From positions 78,414 through 142,413 of the forward strand of contig CABYQM010000002.1 in the NCBI GenBank assembly GCA_902521075.1: a DNA stretch of 64,000 nt. Reading direction: 5' to 3'. The notes under the pieces were generated by a model, which did not search any database, was not told where the DNA came from, and was given only the letters and a program-made list of their open reading frames with translations. Shown here one piece after another: positions 44,361-52,952 of this stretch. Every line of letters starts with the position of its first letter. Within the stretch, counting starts at the first letter, position 1. This DNA comes from an uncultured Pelagibacteraceae bacterium. Its GTDB lineage: Bacteria; Pseudomonadota; Alphaproteobacteria; Pelagibacterales; Pelagibacteraceae. A program made the translations under genes and the position numbers.

Positions 44361-45695
44361 ATGACTAAAGTCGCTATTATCGGTGCTGGACCTTGTGGGT
44401 TATCAATACTCAGGGCTTTTGAACATGCCGAGAAAAAAGGAGACAAAATACCTGAAATAGTTTGCTTCGAAAAACAAAGTGATTGGGGAGGTCTTTGGAA
44501 TTATAGCTGGAGAACAGGATCTGACCAATATGGAGATCCAGTTCATAATAGTATGTATAGATATCTTTGGTCAAACGGACCTAAAGAGTGTCTTGAATTT
44601 GCAGATTATTCTTTTGATGAACATTTTGGTAAACCAATTCCATCTTTCCCACCTAGAGAAGTACTTTATGATTATATCACGAGTAGAGTAAGTAAAGGAA
44701 ATTTAAGAAATAAAATTAAATTTAATACAAGAGTAGTTAATACAGTTTTTAAATCAGATAAATTTGAAGTTAGCTATCAAGATAAAAAAAATGATAAAAT
44801 TTTAACTGATCATTTTGATTACGTTGTAGTGTCCACTGGTCATTTTTCAGTTCCTTTTATACCCGAATATAAAGGTATGAGTTCATTTCCTGGAAGAATA
44901 ATGCACTCACATGATTTTAGAGATGCAGAAGAATTTAGAGGAAAAAATATTATAGTTTTAGGAAGCAGTTATTCCGCTGAGGATATTGCGCTTCAATGCA
45001 ATAAATATGGAGCAAAAAGTGTAACAATTGGCTACAGGCATAATCCTATGGGTTTTAAATGGCCTGAAGGAATGAAGGAAGTATTCTATTTAGATAGATT
45101 AGAGGGAAAAAAAGCAATTTTTAAAGATGGCACAGAACAGGATGCAGATGTAATAATACTATGTACTGGTTACCTACATCATTTTCCTTTCTTGGAAGAA
45201 AATTTAAAACTTAAAACAAGAAACAGACTCTATCCCCCAAAATTATACAAAGGTATTGTTTGGCAAGATAATCACAAACTTTTGTATCTAGGAATGCAAG
45301 ACCAGTTTCACACATTTAATATGTTTGATTGCCAAGCTTGGTACGCAAGAGATGTTATAATGGGGAAAATAAATATGCCAAGTGGAGGGGATATTGAAAA
45401 AGATATTAATAAATGGGTTGCTTTAGAAGAAAAACTAGAAAATCCTGATCAGATGATTGATTTTCAGACTGAATACACAAAAGAATTACATGAGATGTCG
45501 GATTATCCAAAAATAGATTTTGAACTAATCAGAAAACATTTTAAAGAATGGGAACATCATAAGGTTGAAGATATATCAACGTATAGAAATAAATCTTTTT
45601 CATCTCCAGTTACAGGGTCAGTAGCTCCTGTTCATCATACAGCTTGGGCAAAAGCAATGGACGACTCCTCTGAAACATTTCTAAATAAAAACTAA
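44361..45695 (+). CDS. tmm: Trimethylamine monooxygenase
   Basis: The 444-residue flavin-containing monooxygenase has the FAD site VAIIGAGPCGLSILRAFE and the FMO fingerprint FPGRIMHSHDFRD. The NADPH site is IIVLGSSYSAEDIA, and the C-terminal GMQDQFHTFNMFDCQAWYARD segment is characteristic of bacterial Tmm. It oxidises trimethylamine to TMAO using NADPH and oxygen. About 13 kb downstream lie an OpuA-type betaine/TMAO transporter and a probable TMAO demethylase, so the product can be used at once. A good AGAGGA precedes the ATG. Confidence 0.93.
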   Translation: MTKVAIIGAGPCGLSILRAFEHAEKKGDKIPEIVCFEKQSDWGGLWNYSWRTGSDQYGDPVHNSMYRYLWSNGPKECLEFADYSFDEHFGKPIPSFPPREVLYDYITSRVSKGNLRNKIKFNTRVVNTVFKSDKFEVSYQDKKNDKILTDHFDYVVVSTGHFSVPFIPEYKGMSSFPGRIMHSHDFRDAEEFRGKNIIVLGSSYSAEDIALQCNKYGAKSVTIGYRHNPMGFKWPEGMKEVFYLDRLEGKKAIFKDGTEQDADVIILCTGYLHHFPFLEENLKLKTRNRLYPPKLYKGIVWQDNHKLLYLGMQDQFHTFNMFDCQAWYARDVIMGKINMPSGGDIEKDINKWVALEEKLENPDQMIDFQTEYTKELHEMSDYPKIDFELIRKHFKEWEHHKVEDISTYRNKSFSSPVTGSVAPVHHTAWAKAMDDSSETFLNKN

Positions 45696-45704
45696 AAATC
45701 TAAT

Positions 45705-46964
45705 CTAATTTTCTAGAACCAGGTCTAAATATAAAGCTGCGCTCCATGAGAAATTATTTGCGCCCATAACTGATCCATCTTTATAACTGTAATATTCATG
45801 AAAACCTTTTTCTTCAATTAATTCTAAAGTTTTTTTTTTGATTTCATTTGCATATTCTGGCTCTTTTTTAATAAGTCCTTGATAAATCAACCAATTACAA
45901 TTTATCCATATTGGACCTCTCCAATATCTTTTTTCTTCAAATGAAGGATGATTTGGTTTTATTGTTGAGAAATAGTAATTGTCATTAATATTATGATTTT
46001 TTAAATTATTAATAATTTTTTTATTTAATTGATCATTTTCTAAATTTGCAAATAAGGTAAAATAATTTGTTATTGATGGAACAACGATATTCAAATTAGT
46101 TTTTAAATCTTTTGAGACAAAATCATTAATATTATCATCATATAATTTTAATATTTGATTTTCAGTTTTGGATACGAAATTATTTAAATCATCGAAATTT
46201 AAATCTAAATTTTTAGCTAAGGTAAGTAGATCTTTATTTGCTCTCAAAAATAAAGCATTAAATCCAACATCTACTACATTAAAATCAGAAATCTCATACA
46301 ATTTATGTGGATCATACTGAACATCCCTAAATTGATCTCTTAAAGTTACATATCTATCATAATCAGTTTTTAAAGGTCTCTCATCAGAGTTTGAAACTTC
46401 AAGGTCTCTTCTTTTATAATTAAGGTCTTTATCTACTTTGATATTACTCATTGGCTGATCCCAAATTGGTGAATTATCATACCCGCTTTCCCAAGGATGC
46501 AATATGGATACAAGGCCCGTTTTATTAGGATCTCTGAATTTTATGAACCAATCATGATAATTTTTAATTTTTTTGATTACTTTAGTTATTCTTGAATTTT
46601 GATCATTATTTAGTTTATTTTTTTCAACAATTTTTCTCAAAATACTGGCTAAAACTGGTGGCTGAGTAATACCAGAAGAAGGTATATTTTTTCCACATTG
46701 CCAAGTTGTGTGATTTGGAAAATAAGATGTGTCTTTTTCATGAAAAAGAATGTGGGGTACCATGCCATCGTCCCACTGACCGTTAAGCAAAGTTTCAATT
46801 TCTATAATTGAAAAATCTAAATTAAAGTAAGAATAGCCAAGAGCTATAAAAGCTGAATCCCAATTCCATTGAGCAGGATATAATTTGTTATTAGTAGGAA
46901 GTGTGTAACCATTTTTTCTGTTACCTAATAATATTTTTTTTGCCTCTTCTACTTTATTTTTCAT
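45705..46964 (-). CDS. GH63-like glycoside hydrolase (mannosyl/glucosylglycerate hydrolase-type)
   Basis: The 419-residue (alpha/alpha)6-barrel enzyme has YPAQWNWDSAFIALGY, LHPWESGYDNSPIWD (candidate general acid Asp), YWRGPIWINCNWLIYQGL and GFHEYYSYKDGS (candidate base Glu) followed by NNFSWSAALYLDLVL. This architecture matches bacterial GH63 members such as mannosylglycerate hydrolase. There is no signal peptide, so it would act in the cytoplasm on an imported glycoside. Its start coincides with the end of the ABC permease gene (one shared base), making it part of that operon. Confidence 0.78.
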   Translation of the reverse strand: MKNKVEEAKKILLGNRKNGYTLPTNNKLYPAQWNWDSAFIALGYSYFNLDFSIIEIETLLNGQWDDGMVPHILFHEKDTSYFPNHTTWQCGKNIPSSGITQPPVLASILRKIVEKNKLNNDQNSRITKVIKKIKNYHDWFIKFRDPNKTGLVSILHPWESGYDNSPIWDQPMSNIKVDKDLNYKRRDLEVSNSDERPLKTDYDRYVTLRDQFRDVQYDPHKLYEISDFNVVDVGFNALFLRANKDLLTLAKNLDLNFDDLNNFVSKTENQILKLYDDNINDFVSKDLKTNLNIVVPSITNYFTLFANLENDQLNKKIINNLKNHNINDNYYFSTIKPNHPSFEEKRYWRGPIWINCNWLIYQGLIKKEPEYANEIKKKTLELIEEKGFHEYYSYKDGSVMGANNFSWSAALYLDLVLEN

Positions 46965-48157
46965 TATCCTTTAACACTTCCTGCAGTAAGACCACTTACT
47001 AAATATTTTTCAAAATAAACAAAAATTATTAAAATAGGCAAAGTTACTACTACAGACCCTGCCATCAAATATTGTCTAGGTGTTTCAGCTCCAACATTCA
47101 GAAACTGAATAGCTCTTGATAATGTGAATGTATTTGGCCGGTCTAAAAACATTAATGAAAACAAAAATTCATTCCAAGCTATCATAAACACATACAAAGC
47201 TACTGATGATATTGCAGGTAAACTAAGTGGGAGTATAATTTTAAAAATTATACCAAGCCAATTTTGACCATCTATTATCCCTGCTTCTTCTAATTCTTTT
47301 GGTATACTTTTAAAGTAACCTTGCAGCATATAAATTGCTACAGGTAAGGTTGTGGCTGTATAAACTATTAACAAACCCTCAATAGAATTTCTTAAACCAA
47401 GTTGACTAAAAATTGTATACAAAGGTATCACTAAAACTATCGCTGGAAACAAATAAATTATCAATATGGATGTTGATAAAAAATTTTTTCCAAAGAAATT
47501 AAGTCTTGCAACCGCGTAAGCAGCTGGTATTGCAAATATTAATGTTATAATGACTGTACCTAAGGAGACTATTGTGCTCGTTAGCATATATCTTCCAAAA
47601 TTATAATCTTTGAACACTATAAAATAAGATTTGAACAACTCTGGCAATCCTTGTGCAAAGTTAATACTAAAGTCTAATGGGTTCAATAATAACAATGCTT
47701 GGGTTTTAAAGCTTGTAACTAACATCATATAAAAAGGGAAAAGAATTACAAAAGAGAACAGTGTAATTCCAAATAATGTTAAAAAATTAAAGAATAATTT
47801 TTGAGAGGAATGATTTTTTGACAAAAAGTTTTTGTCGTAATCTTTAATATTATTGAAAAAAAATAATGAAATTAAGAATATGCCAAAACTATACCAAATA
47901 GGTAAATTTATTGAGACTAAATAATCAAAGATAGAAAATAAAAGTGCTAGTAAAATTATTTTAATATTTAAATTTAATTTTTTCCCAATAAGAAGATTTA
48001 TTGCACAAAGAATTATTCCAAATATAAATAATTTATTAAAATTAAAATTTGTTAATTCAATTCCTTGTAATGTAACTAAGATTTTCCAAATACAAATTAA
48101 TGAAAACAAAAACAAAGACGAGATAAAGCAATAAGTAAATATATTTTTAATTTTCAT
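46964..48157 (-). CDS. Sugar ABC transporter permease (MalG-like) with extra N-terminal membrane region
   Basis: The 397-residue protein has a C-terminal 280 residues that match carbohydrate ABC permeases. The EAA loop is LEEAGIIDGQNWLGIIFKIILP, and the segment ILFPFYMMLVTSFK precedes it. About 110 N-terminal residues add three or four extra hydrophobic helices, not usual in this family (about 280 aa). It overlaps the other permease by 11 bases and the GH63 gene by one base. It pairs with the MalF-like subunit to form the channel. Confidence 0.87.
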   Translation of the reverse strand: MKIKNIFTYCFISSLFLFSLICIWKILVTLQGIELTNFNFNKLFIFGIILCAINLLIGKKLNLNIKIILLALLFSIFDYLVSINLPIWYSFGIFLISLFFFNNIKDYDKNFLSKNHSSQKLFFNFLTLFGITLFSFVILFPFYMMLVTSFKTQALLLLNPLDFSINFAQGLPELFKSYFIVFKDYNFGRYMLTSTIVSLGTVIITLIFAIPAAYAVARLNFFGKNFLSTSILIIYLFPAIVLVIPLYTIFSQLGLRNSIEGLLIVYTATTLPVAIYMLQGYFKSIPKELEEAGIIDGQNWLGIIFKIILPLSLPAISSVALYVFMIAWNEFLFSLMFLDRPNTFTLSRAIQFLNVGAETPRQYLMAGSVVVTLPILIIFVYFEKYLVSGLTAGSVKG

Positions 48158-49406
48158 CAGCTCTTTTTCCTAAAAGTTTAAAATAGATAAACATAAAAAT
48201 TAATAGAAACACTACAATCACAATAGAAACTGCAGAACCCATACCAATATCCCCGATTGAAAAACCTTGTTGATATACATTTATTGGCAATGTTCTTGTG
48301 CCTGATGCCCCGCCAGTGAGTAAGAAGATGTCTTCGAATTTATTAAAATTCCAAATAAATCTAATCATAAATAGAATTGAAATCACTGCTAATATCTGGG
48401 GCAAAGTAATATTAAGAAATTTTTGGATAGGATTTGCACCATCAACATCAGCTGCTTCATACAACTCTTTTGGAACTGCTTGAAGACGAGCAAGAATAAA
48501 TAAAAATGCTAGAGGAAAATATCTCCAAATTTCAAAAATAATTACAGTTGTTAATGCTAGCCTCAATTTAAAATCAAAACCAAGTATGTTTAAAGTTACA
48601 TATTTTTGTCCTAGTAAATTTATTGGTCCATCAATAATTTGATAGTTAATTAATAAATTATTCAAAGTTCCACTTGTTGGATCAAGTAAAAGTTCCCAGG
48701 TATAAGCAAGAGCAACAACTGGCGCAACATAAGGAAATAAAAGAACACTTCTCATAAATGTTCTTCCAAAAAATTTTTGATTTACCATTTGTGCAGCTAA
48801 AATTCCAAAAACTATTGCACCTATGGTTCCAAAAAAAGTGTAATAAAAAGTTGTTGATAATAGATCTATAAAAGCTTTGTCTTTAATTACTTTTTTGAAA
48901 TTATTTAATGTAAATTCATAAGTTAATAATATATTTTGTGACTTACCTGATAGTTTAGGCTTATAAGATTTTAGTTCCTTCTTGGAAATTTCTTGATTAT
49001 TAATATTTTGAAATACTATTTCTAAATTTTCTCGATATTTTTTTGGCCAATTACCTAACTCACACTTAAGTAAATTTGATTTAAATTGACATTTATTATT
49101 TAAACTTATTGGTTCGATATCATCTGGATATTTATCTTTAAATTTTACATTAGTAATTTCTTGTGTAAGAGAACTATTTCTTAATTTATAAATTACTTTT
49201 ATTTGATTTGGATTATCATTAATTGATTTTACTAATTTTTTTGCTCTTGGTTCAGGAATTCTTAAATCTTTGAGCTCTACATTTTTAAAACTTATCCAAA
49301 TATTAGAAAATATTGGAAATAAAATTATAGAAAATACTAAAAGAACTGATGGTAATATTAAAAGATAAGCTGTTCTTTTTTCAATTTTTGCAAGTTTTGA
49401 ACTCAT
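48147..49406 (-). CDS. Sugar ABC transporter permease (MalF-like) with periplasmic insert
   Basis: The 419-residue protein has an EAA loop LYEAADVDGANPIQKFLNITLP in the normal C-terminal domain. Between TM1 (ends about residue 40) and TM2 (about 175) there is an insertion of some 120 hydrophilic residues containing two Cys (NNKCQFKSNLLKCELGN) that could form a periplasmic disulfide. MalF also has a periplasmic domain between TMs, at a different point. The ATG follows an eight-T tract of a hairpin with no room for a Shine-Dalgarno. Confidence 0.87.
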   Translation of the reverse strand: MSSKLAKIEKRTAYLLILPSVLLVFSIILFPIFSNIWISFKNVELKDLRIPEPRAKKLVKSINDNPNQIKVIYKLRNSSLTQEITNVKFKDKYPDDIEPISLNNKCQFKSNLLKCELGNWPKKYRENLEIVFQNINNQEISKKELKSYKPKLSGKSQNILLTYEFTLNNFKKVIKDKAFIDLLSTTFYYTFFGTIGAIVFGILAAQMVNQKFFGRTFMRSVLLFPYVAPVVALAYTWELLLDPTSGTLNNLLINYQIIDGPINLLGQKYVTLNILGFDFKLRLALTTVIIFEIWRYFPLAFLFILARLQAVPKELYEAADVDGANPIQKFLNITLPQILAVISILFMIRFIWNFNKFEDIFLLTGGASGTRTLPINVYQQGFSIGDIGMGSAVSIVIVVFLLIFMFIYFKLLGKRADEN

Positions 49407-49443
49407 AAAAAAAAGCGGATAATTAATATTACCCGCTTTTTTT
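49407..49443 (-). terminator. Stem-loop with T-tract abutting the permease start codon
   Basis: GCGGGTAAT...ATTATCCGC with A/T flanks, then eight T on the minus strand, ending exactly where the permease ATG begins. It is symmetric enough to work in either direction. It lies between the binding-protein gene and the first permease gene, so it likely attenuates transcription after the binding protein. Confidence 0.8.
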
Positions 49444-49457
49444 AATTTTTTAAATTA

Positions 49458-50786
49458 CTAGAAGCTAGCTAGCACAGTATTAATTTCAACTACTGCTTCA
49501 TCTAGCGTCAATTGATCGTCAATATATTGTCTAGTGATTCTATTAATAAACTTATTGTTAATAATTTTAGATGCTCTAGATAGTTCACCTTCTTTAACAC
49601 CCCATCTATTAGCAGTATCTAAACCTGCAACAATATTATTTATTACATCTGCTGAATATAGATCTGTTAAAGGAGCTTTTCTATCAACTCCAACAGGCAG
49701 TTTACTCCAAGCTGTTGTAAATGCATTTGGATCACTTGCATTACCTCTTCTTACAGGGAACTTACCTTCTGGTGCTATAGATAAAGTGCTTGTATATCCT
49801 TCATCCATTGAATAAAGAATAAACTGCTTAGCTTCATCTGTATCTGCATCTGCAGTTACACCAAAGTATCTAACATCCGCCCAAGCTGCGCCTTTTACAT
49901 TATTTGGTCCACTAAAATTAGTTATAAAACCAGTTTTAGATGCCAATTCTGGTGATGTAGGATCACTGTTAATTGTTGGTGGAGCTGAGTCTCTTAAACC
50001 AGCTAATTCATCCATGATAAATGGTGACCATATAATCATTGGAGTTTTACCAGCGAAATAAAGTTCTCTTGATTGTTTCCAGTAAAGTTCTCCTGGAGGG
50101 CTAGCCTTAGCTAATTTTTTATAAAACTGTAAAGAATTCTTTAAAGCTCTTCCTTGTTTTTTTGTTCCACCTTTTTTTACAATATTTACACCGTTTGCAA
50201 GCATGACATGTTCTAAAACTTGACTCATAAAGTTTTCGTCAGTTTTAGTTGCCGCAACAAATCCAAACATATCATTACTAGATAAAGCATCTATTGCTTT
50301 CTCGATGTTTGCATAAGTCGTCGGTGGTTCTAAACCAGCAGCTTTAAACAAATCTTTTCTGTATACAACCATTTGCGTCCAGCCATCTACTGGCACGGCT
50401 GCAATTTTGCCACCTTTTTTAGCCATCTTTAAAGCACCTGGAGCAAAAGTTTTCTTTCCAAGTGAGTTAACGATATCATTATTTGCATCAACGTCTAAAA
50501 TTCCCGCTTCTGCCCATGGCAGCACATATTGCAATGTATGATAAATTACATCAGGAAGATCTCCTGCTGCAGCTGCTGCAGTAGCTCTTGTTCCTAAATC
50601 TTTTTCATCAATCGGGATAACTTCAACTCCAATTCCAGTTTTGGCTTCAAAAGCTTTTGCCATCTCTTCTTGTTTAGCCATCCTTGCTGGTTGAGTTTCT
50701 GTCGTCCAGAATTTGATATCTGCAAATGCAATTGAATTAAAAACAAAAGCTATTGCAGAGATCGTTATTAATATATTTTTAAACAT
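49458..50786 (-). CDS. Sugar ABC transporter substrate-binding protein
   Basis: The 442-residue protein begins with a signal peptide, MFKNILITISAIAFVFNSIAFA, and the mature part fits the family 1 extracellular binding proteins (IKFWTTETQPARMAKQEEMAKAFEAKTGI; DLPDVIYH; VDGWTQMVVYRKDLFKAAGLEPPTTY). The purpose is high-affinity capture of a sugar or glycoside. A GAGGGGA precedes the ATG. The substrate cannot be read off; trehalose/maltose-type and glycosylglycerol/glycerate are the realistic options given the GH63 and gpsA neighbours. Confidence 0.9.
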   Translation of the reverse strand: MFKNILITISAIAFVFNSIAFADIKFWTTETQPARMAKQEEMAKAFEAKTGIGVEVIPIDEKDLGTRATAAAAAGDLPDVIYHTLQYVLPWAEAGILDVDANNDIVNSLGKKTFAPGALKMAKKGGKIAAVPVDGWTQMVVYRKDLFKAAGLEPPTTYANIEKAIDALSSNDMFGFVAATKTDENFMSQVLEHVMLANGVNIVKKGGTKKQGRALKNSLQFYKKLAKASPPGELYWKQSRELYFAGKTPMIIWSPFIMDELAGLRDSAPPTINSDPTSPELASKTGFITNFSGPNNVKGAAWADVRYFGVTADADTDEAKQFILYSMDEGYTSTLSIAPEGKFPVRRGNASDPNAFTTAWSKLPVGVDRKAPLTDLYSADVINNIVAGLDTANRWGVKEGELSRASKIINNKFINRITRQYIDDQLTLDEAVVEINTVLASF

Positions 50787-50898
50787 ATATTCCCCTCTTT
50801 TTTCTTGTTTTCTAAAATTATTTAAAAATTAACACATAATGAACATTTAAAAGAAGAATAACAAGTATGTAATTTAAACAATACTACCTGAGATTGAT

Positions 50899-51984
50899 TC
50901 AAGAATTTTTAAAAGAAATACCTTTATTATCAAATAAATGGCAACGAAATGGATCAAAACCTATTTTAACAGTGTCACCTACTTTAATATTTGTGTCTCC
51001 ATCAGTTTGTACAACAAGAGGATCTCCCTCTTTCTCTAAATATAAATATGTTCCTGACCCTAATTTTTCTACAACGAAGACTTTACTTTCCCATAATGAA
51101 TCTGTTTTTGCATTTAATATCAAATGCTCTGGTCTTATTCCAATTTTTATACTATCCCCTTCTTGAGTATTATCAGAAATTTTTGGTACATTTAACTTTC
51201 CAGTCCCCATTATATCTACTTCAGAACTCTTTGAACTTTTACTTAAAATTTTACTATCTATAAAATTCATTTTTGGAGATCCGATAAAACCACCAACAAA
51301 CAGATTATCTGGGTTATTATATAAGTTCATGGGTGATCCCTTTTGTGAAACTATACCTTGATCCAATACAACAATATCATTTGCAAGTGTCATGGCTTCA
51401 GTTTGATCATGAGTTACGTAAATCATTGTTGCATTAAGTTGATCATGTAATTTTGCCAATTCTACTCTCATTTGTACTCTTAATGCTGCATCTAGATTAG
51501 ATAATGGTTCATCGAATAAGAAAACTTTTGGTTTTCTTGTAATGGCTCTACCAATAGCTACTCTTTGACGTTGTCCTCCAGATAATTGTTTGGGTTTTCT
51601 CTCAAGATACTCTTCTATCTGTAAGATTTTAGCAGCCTCCATCACTCTTTGCTCTATCTCTTCTTTTGATTTTTTTTCAATTTTTAAACCAAAAGCCATA
51701 TTATCAAATACAGTCATATGAGGATAAAGAGCATAAGATTGAAATACCATTGCAATATTTCTTTCTTTAGGTGGTAGATCATTTACAACTTTATCATCAA
51801 TAGATATTGTACCTGAATTAATTTCCTCTAAACCAGCAATCATTCTTAAGATTGTTGATTTACCACATCCGCTTGGGCCTACTAGAACTGTGAAAGACTC
51901 ACTTTTTATATCAAGAGAAACATCTTTGATCACATGTGTGCTACCAAAAAACTTGTTTACTTTATCTATTTTAATACTTGCCAT
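50899..51984 (-). CDS. Sugar ABC transporter ATP-binding protein (UgpC/MsmK-like)
   Basis: The 361-residue ATPase has Walker A GPSGCGKST (about residues 37-45), the signature LSGGQRQRVAIGRAI, Walker B VFLFDEPLSNLDAALR and the H-loop TMIYVTHDQ. A C-terminal OB/TOBE region (IKIGIRPEHLIL) follows. This is the standard CUT1 ATPase. It lies upstream of the binding-protein gene, with gpsA immediately before it (2-base gap), so the operon order is gpsA, ATPase, binding protein, two permeases, GH63. Confidence 0.93.
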   Translation of the reverse strand: MASIKIDKVNKFFGSTHVIKDVSLDIKSESFTVLVGPSGCGKSTILRMIAGLEEINSGTISIDDKVVNDLPPKERNIAMVFQSYALYPHMTVFDNMAFGLKIEKKSKEEIEQRVMEAAKILQIEEYLERKPKQLSGGQRQRVAIGRAITRKPKVFLFDEPLSNLDAALRVQMRVELAKLHDQLNATMIYVTHDQTEAMTLANDIVVLDQGIVSQKGSPMNLYNNPDNLFVGGFIGSPKMNFIDSKILSKSSKSSEVDIMGTGKLNVPKISDNTQEGDSIKIGIRPEHLILNAKTDSLWESKVFVVEKLGSGTYLYLEKEGDPLVVQTDGDTNIKVGDTVKIGFDPFRCHLFDNKGISFKNS

Positions 51985-51986
51985 TT

Positions 51987-52946
51987 TTAATTTAATATTA
52001 ATTTTTTGTTATTAATTATAGATTTAATTAATTTTGTCATCAAAGGGATTTTTTTTTGTTGAATTTTTTTTATTACAAATGGAGCAATTTCTCTTGCAAG
52101 TTGCTCTCCCTCCACGGTTTCATTAGGCATAAATTTTCTTTTAGCATTTTTGAATGTATAGCCTTGCCCTAAGTAACTTCCCATTTTACTATTTCTACCT
52201 CCAGCAGCACTGACGTATAAATCTCCAACTCCAGCCAATCCAAGAGCAGTCTCAATTTTTCCTTTAAAATATTTAGTAATATATATCATCTCATTTATAG
52301 ATTTTTTGAATAAACTTGAAGACATATTTAAACTATCTCCAGCCCCAATAATCATTGAATAAATATTTTTAATTGAAGAACAGATCTCAACTCCAATAAC
52401 ATCTTTCGAAGTTTCGGTTAAATAGTATTTTGTAGTTATCATATTACAAATTTTTTTTGCGGTTTTGATATTTTTATTAGCAACAATTACACTTGTTTGT
52501 TTTTTATTTGAAAGTTCTTTTGCTAAGCAAGGTCCTTTTAAAACTGAAACGTTTATATTTTTATTAGTTTTCTTTATATCCTCTGAAATAGTAAAAATTT
52601 TCTGTTTTTTTTTCTCATACTTCAAACCTTTGGTAAGAATAAGAATTGGACTTTTAATATTTGATTTTTTAAATTCTTCACTAATAAAATTTATTCCTGA
52701 TAAACTTAACGCAACAACTACCAAATCATATTTATTTTTTAATATATCAGTTGAATATTTTTTGTATTTTAGTTTATTTGGTAAATTTATTTTTAAACTA
52801 GAATGATATTTCTTTTTTGAAGACAAATTTTTAATAAAAGTTTTATTATAAGGCTCTGTGATAGTTACTTCATTTTTATTATCTATACATGGAAAAGTAA
52901 AAGCAGATCCCATTGCGCCACCGCCTATTATTAAAATTTTTTTCAT
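51987..52946 (-). CDS. gpsA: Glycerol-3-phosphate dehydrogenase [NAD(P)+]
   Basis: The 319-residue protein has an N-terminal ILIIGGGAMGSAFTFP nucleotide fold, VLKGPCLAKEL, and the C-terminal substrate domain with GVEICSSIKNIYSMIIGAGD, ALGLAGVGDLYVSAAGGRNSKMG and NETVEGEQLA, all of the GpsA family. It interconverts dihydroxyacetone phosphate and sn-glycerol 3-phosphate. Its Lys content is high and the fold is complete. It heads the sugar ABC operon, which hints that the transported molecule yields a glycerol or glycerate part. It may alternatively serve only lipid synthesis. Confidence 0.9.
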   Translation of the reverse strand: MKKILIIGGGAMGSAFTFPCIDNKNEVTITEPYNKTFIKNLSSKKKYHSSLKINLPNKLKYKKYSTDILKNKYDLVVVALSLSGINFISEEFKKSNIKSPILILTKGLKYEKKKQKIFTISEDIKKTNKNINVSVLKGPCLAKELSNKKQTSVIVANKNIKTAKKICNMITTKYYLTETSKDVIGVEICSSIKNIYSMIIGAGDSLNMSSSLFKKSINEMIYITKYFKGKIETALGLAGVGDLYVSAAGGRNSKMGSYLGQGYTFKNAKRKFMPNETVEGEQLAREIAPFVIKKIQQKKIPLMTKLIKSIINNKKLILN

Positions 52947-52952
52947 TTAAGA

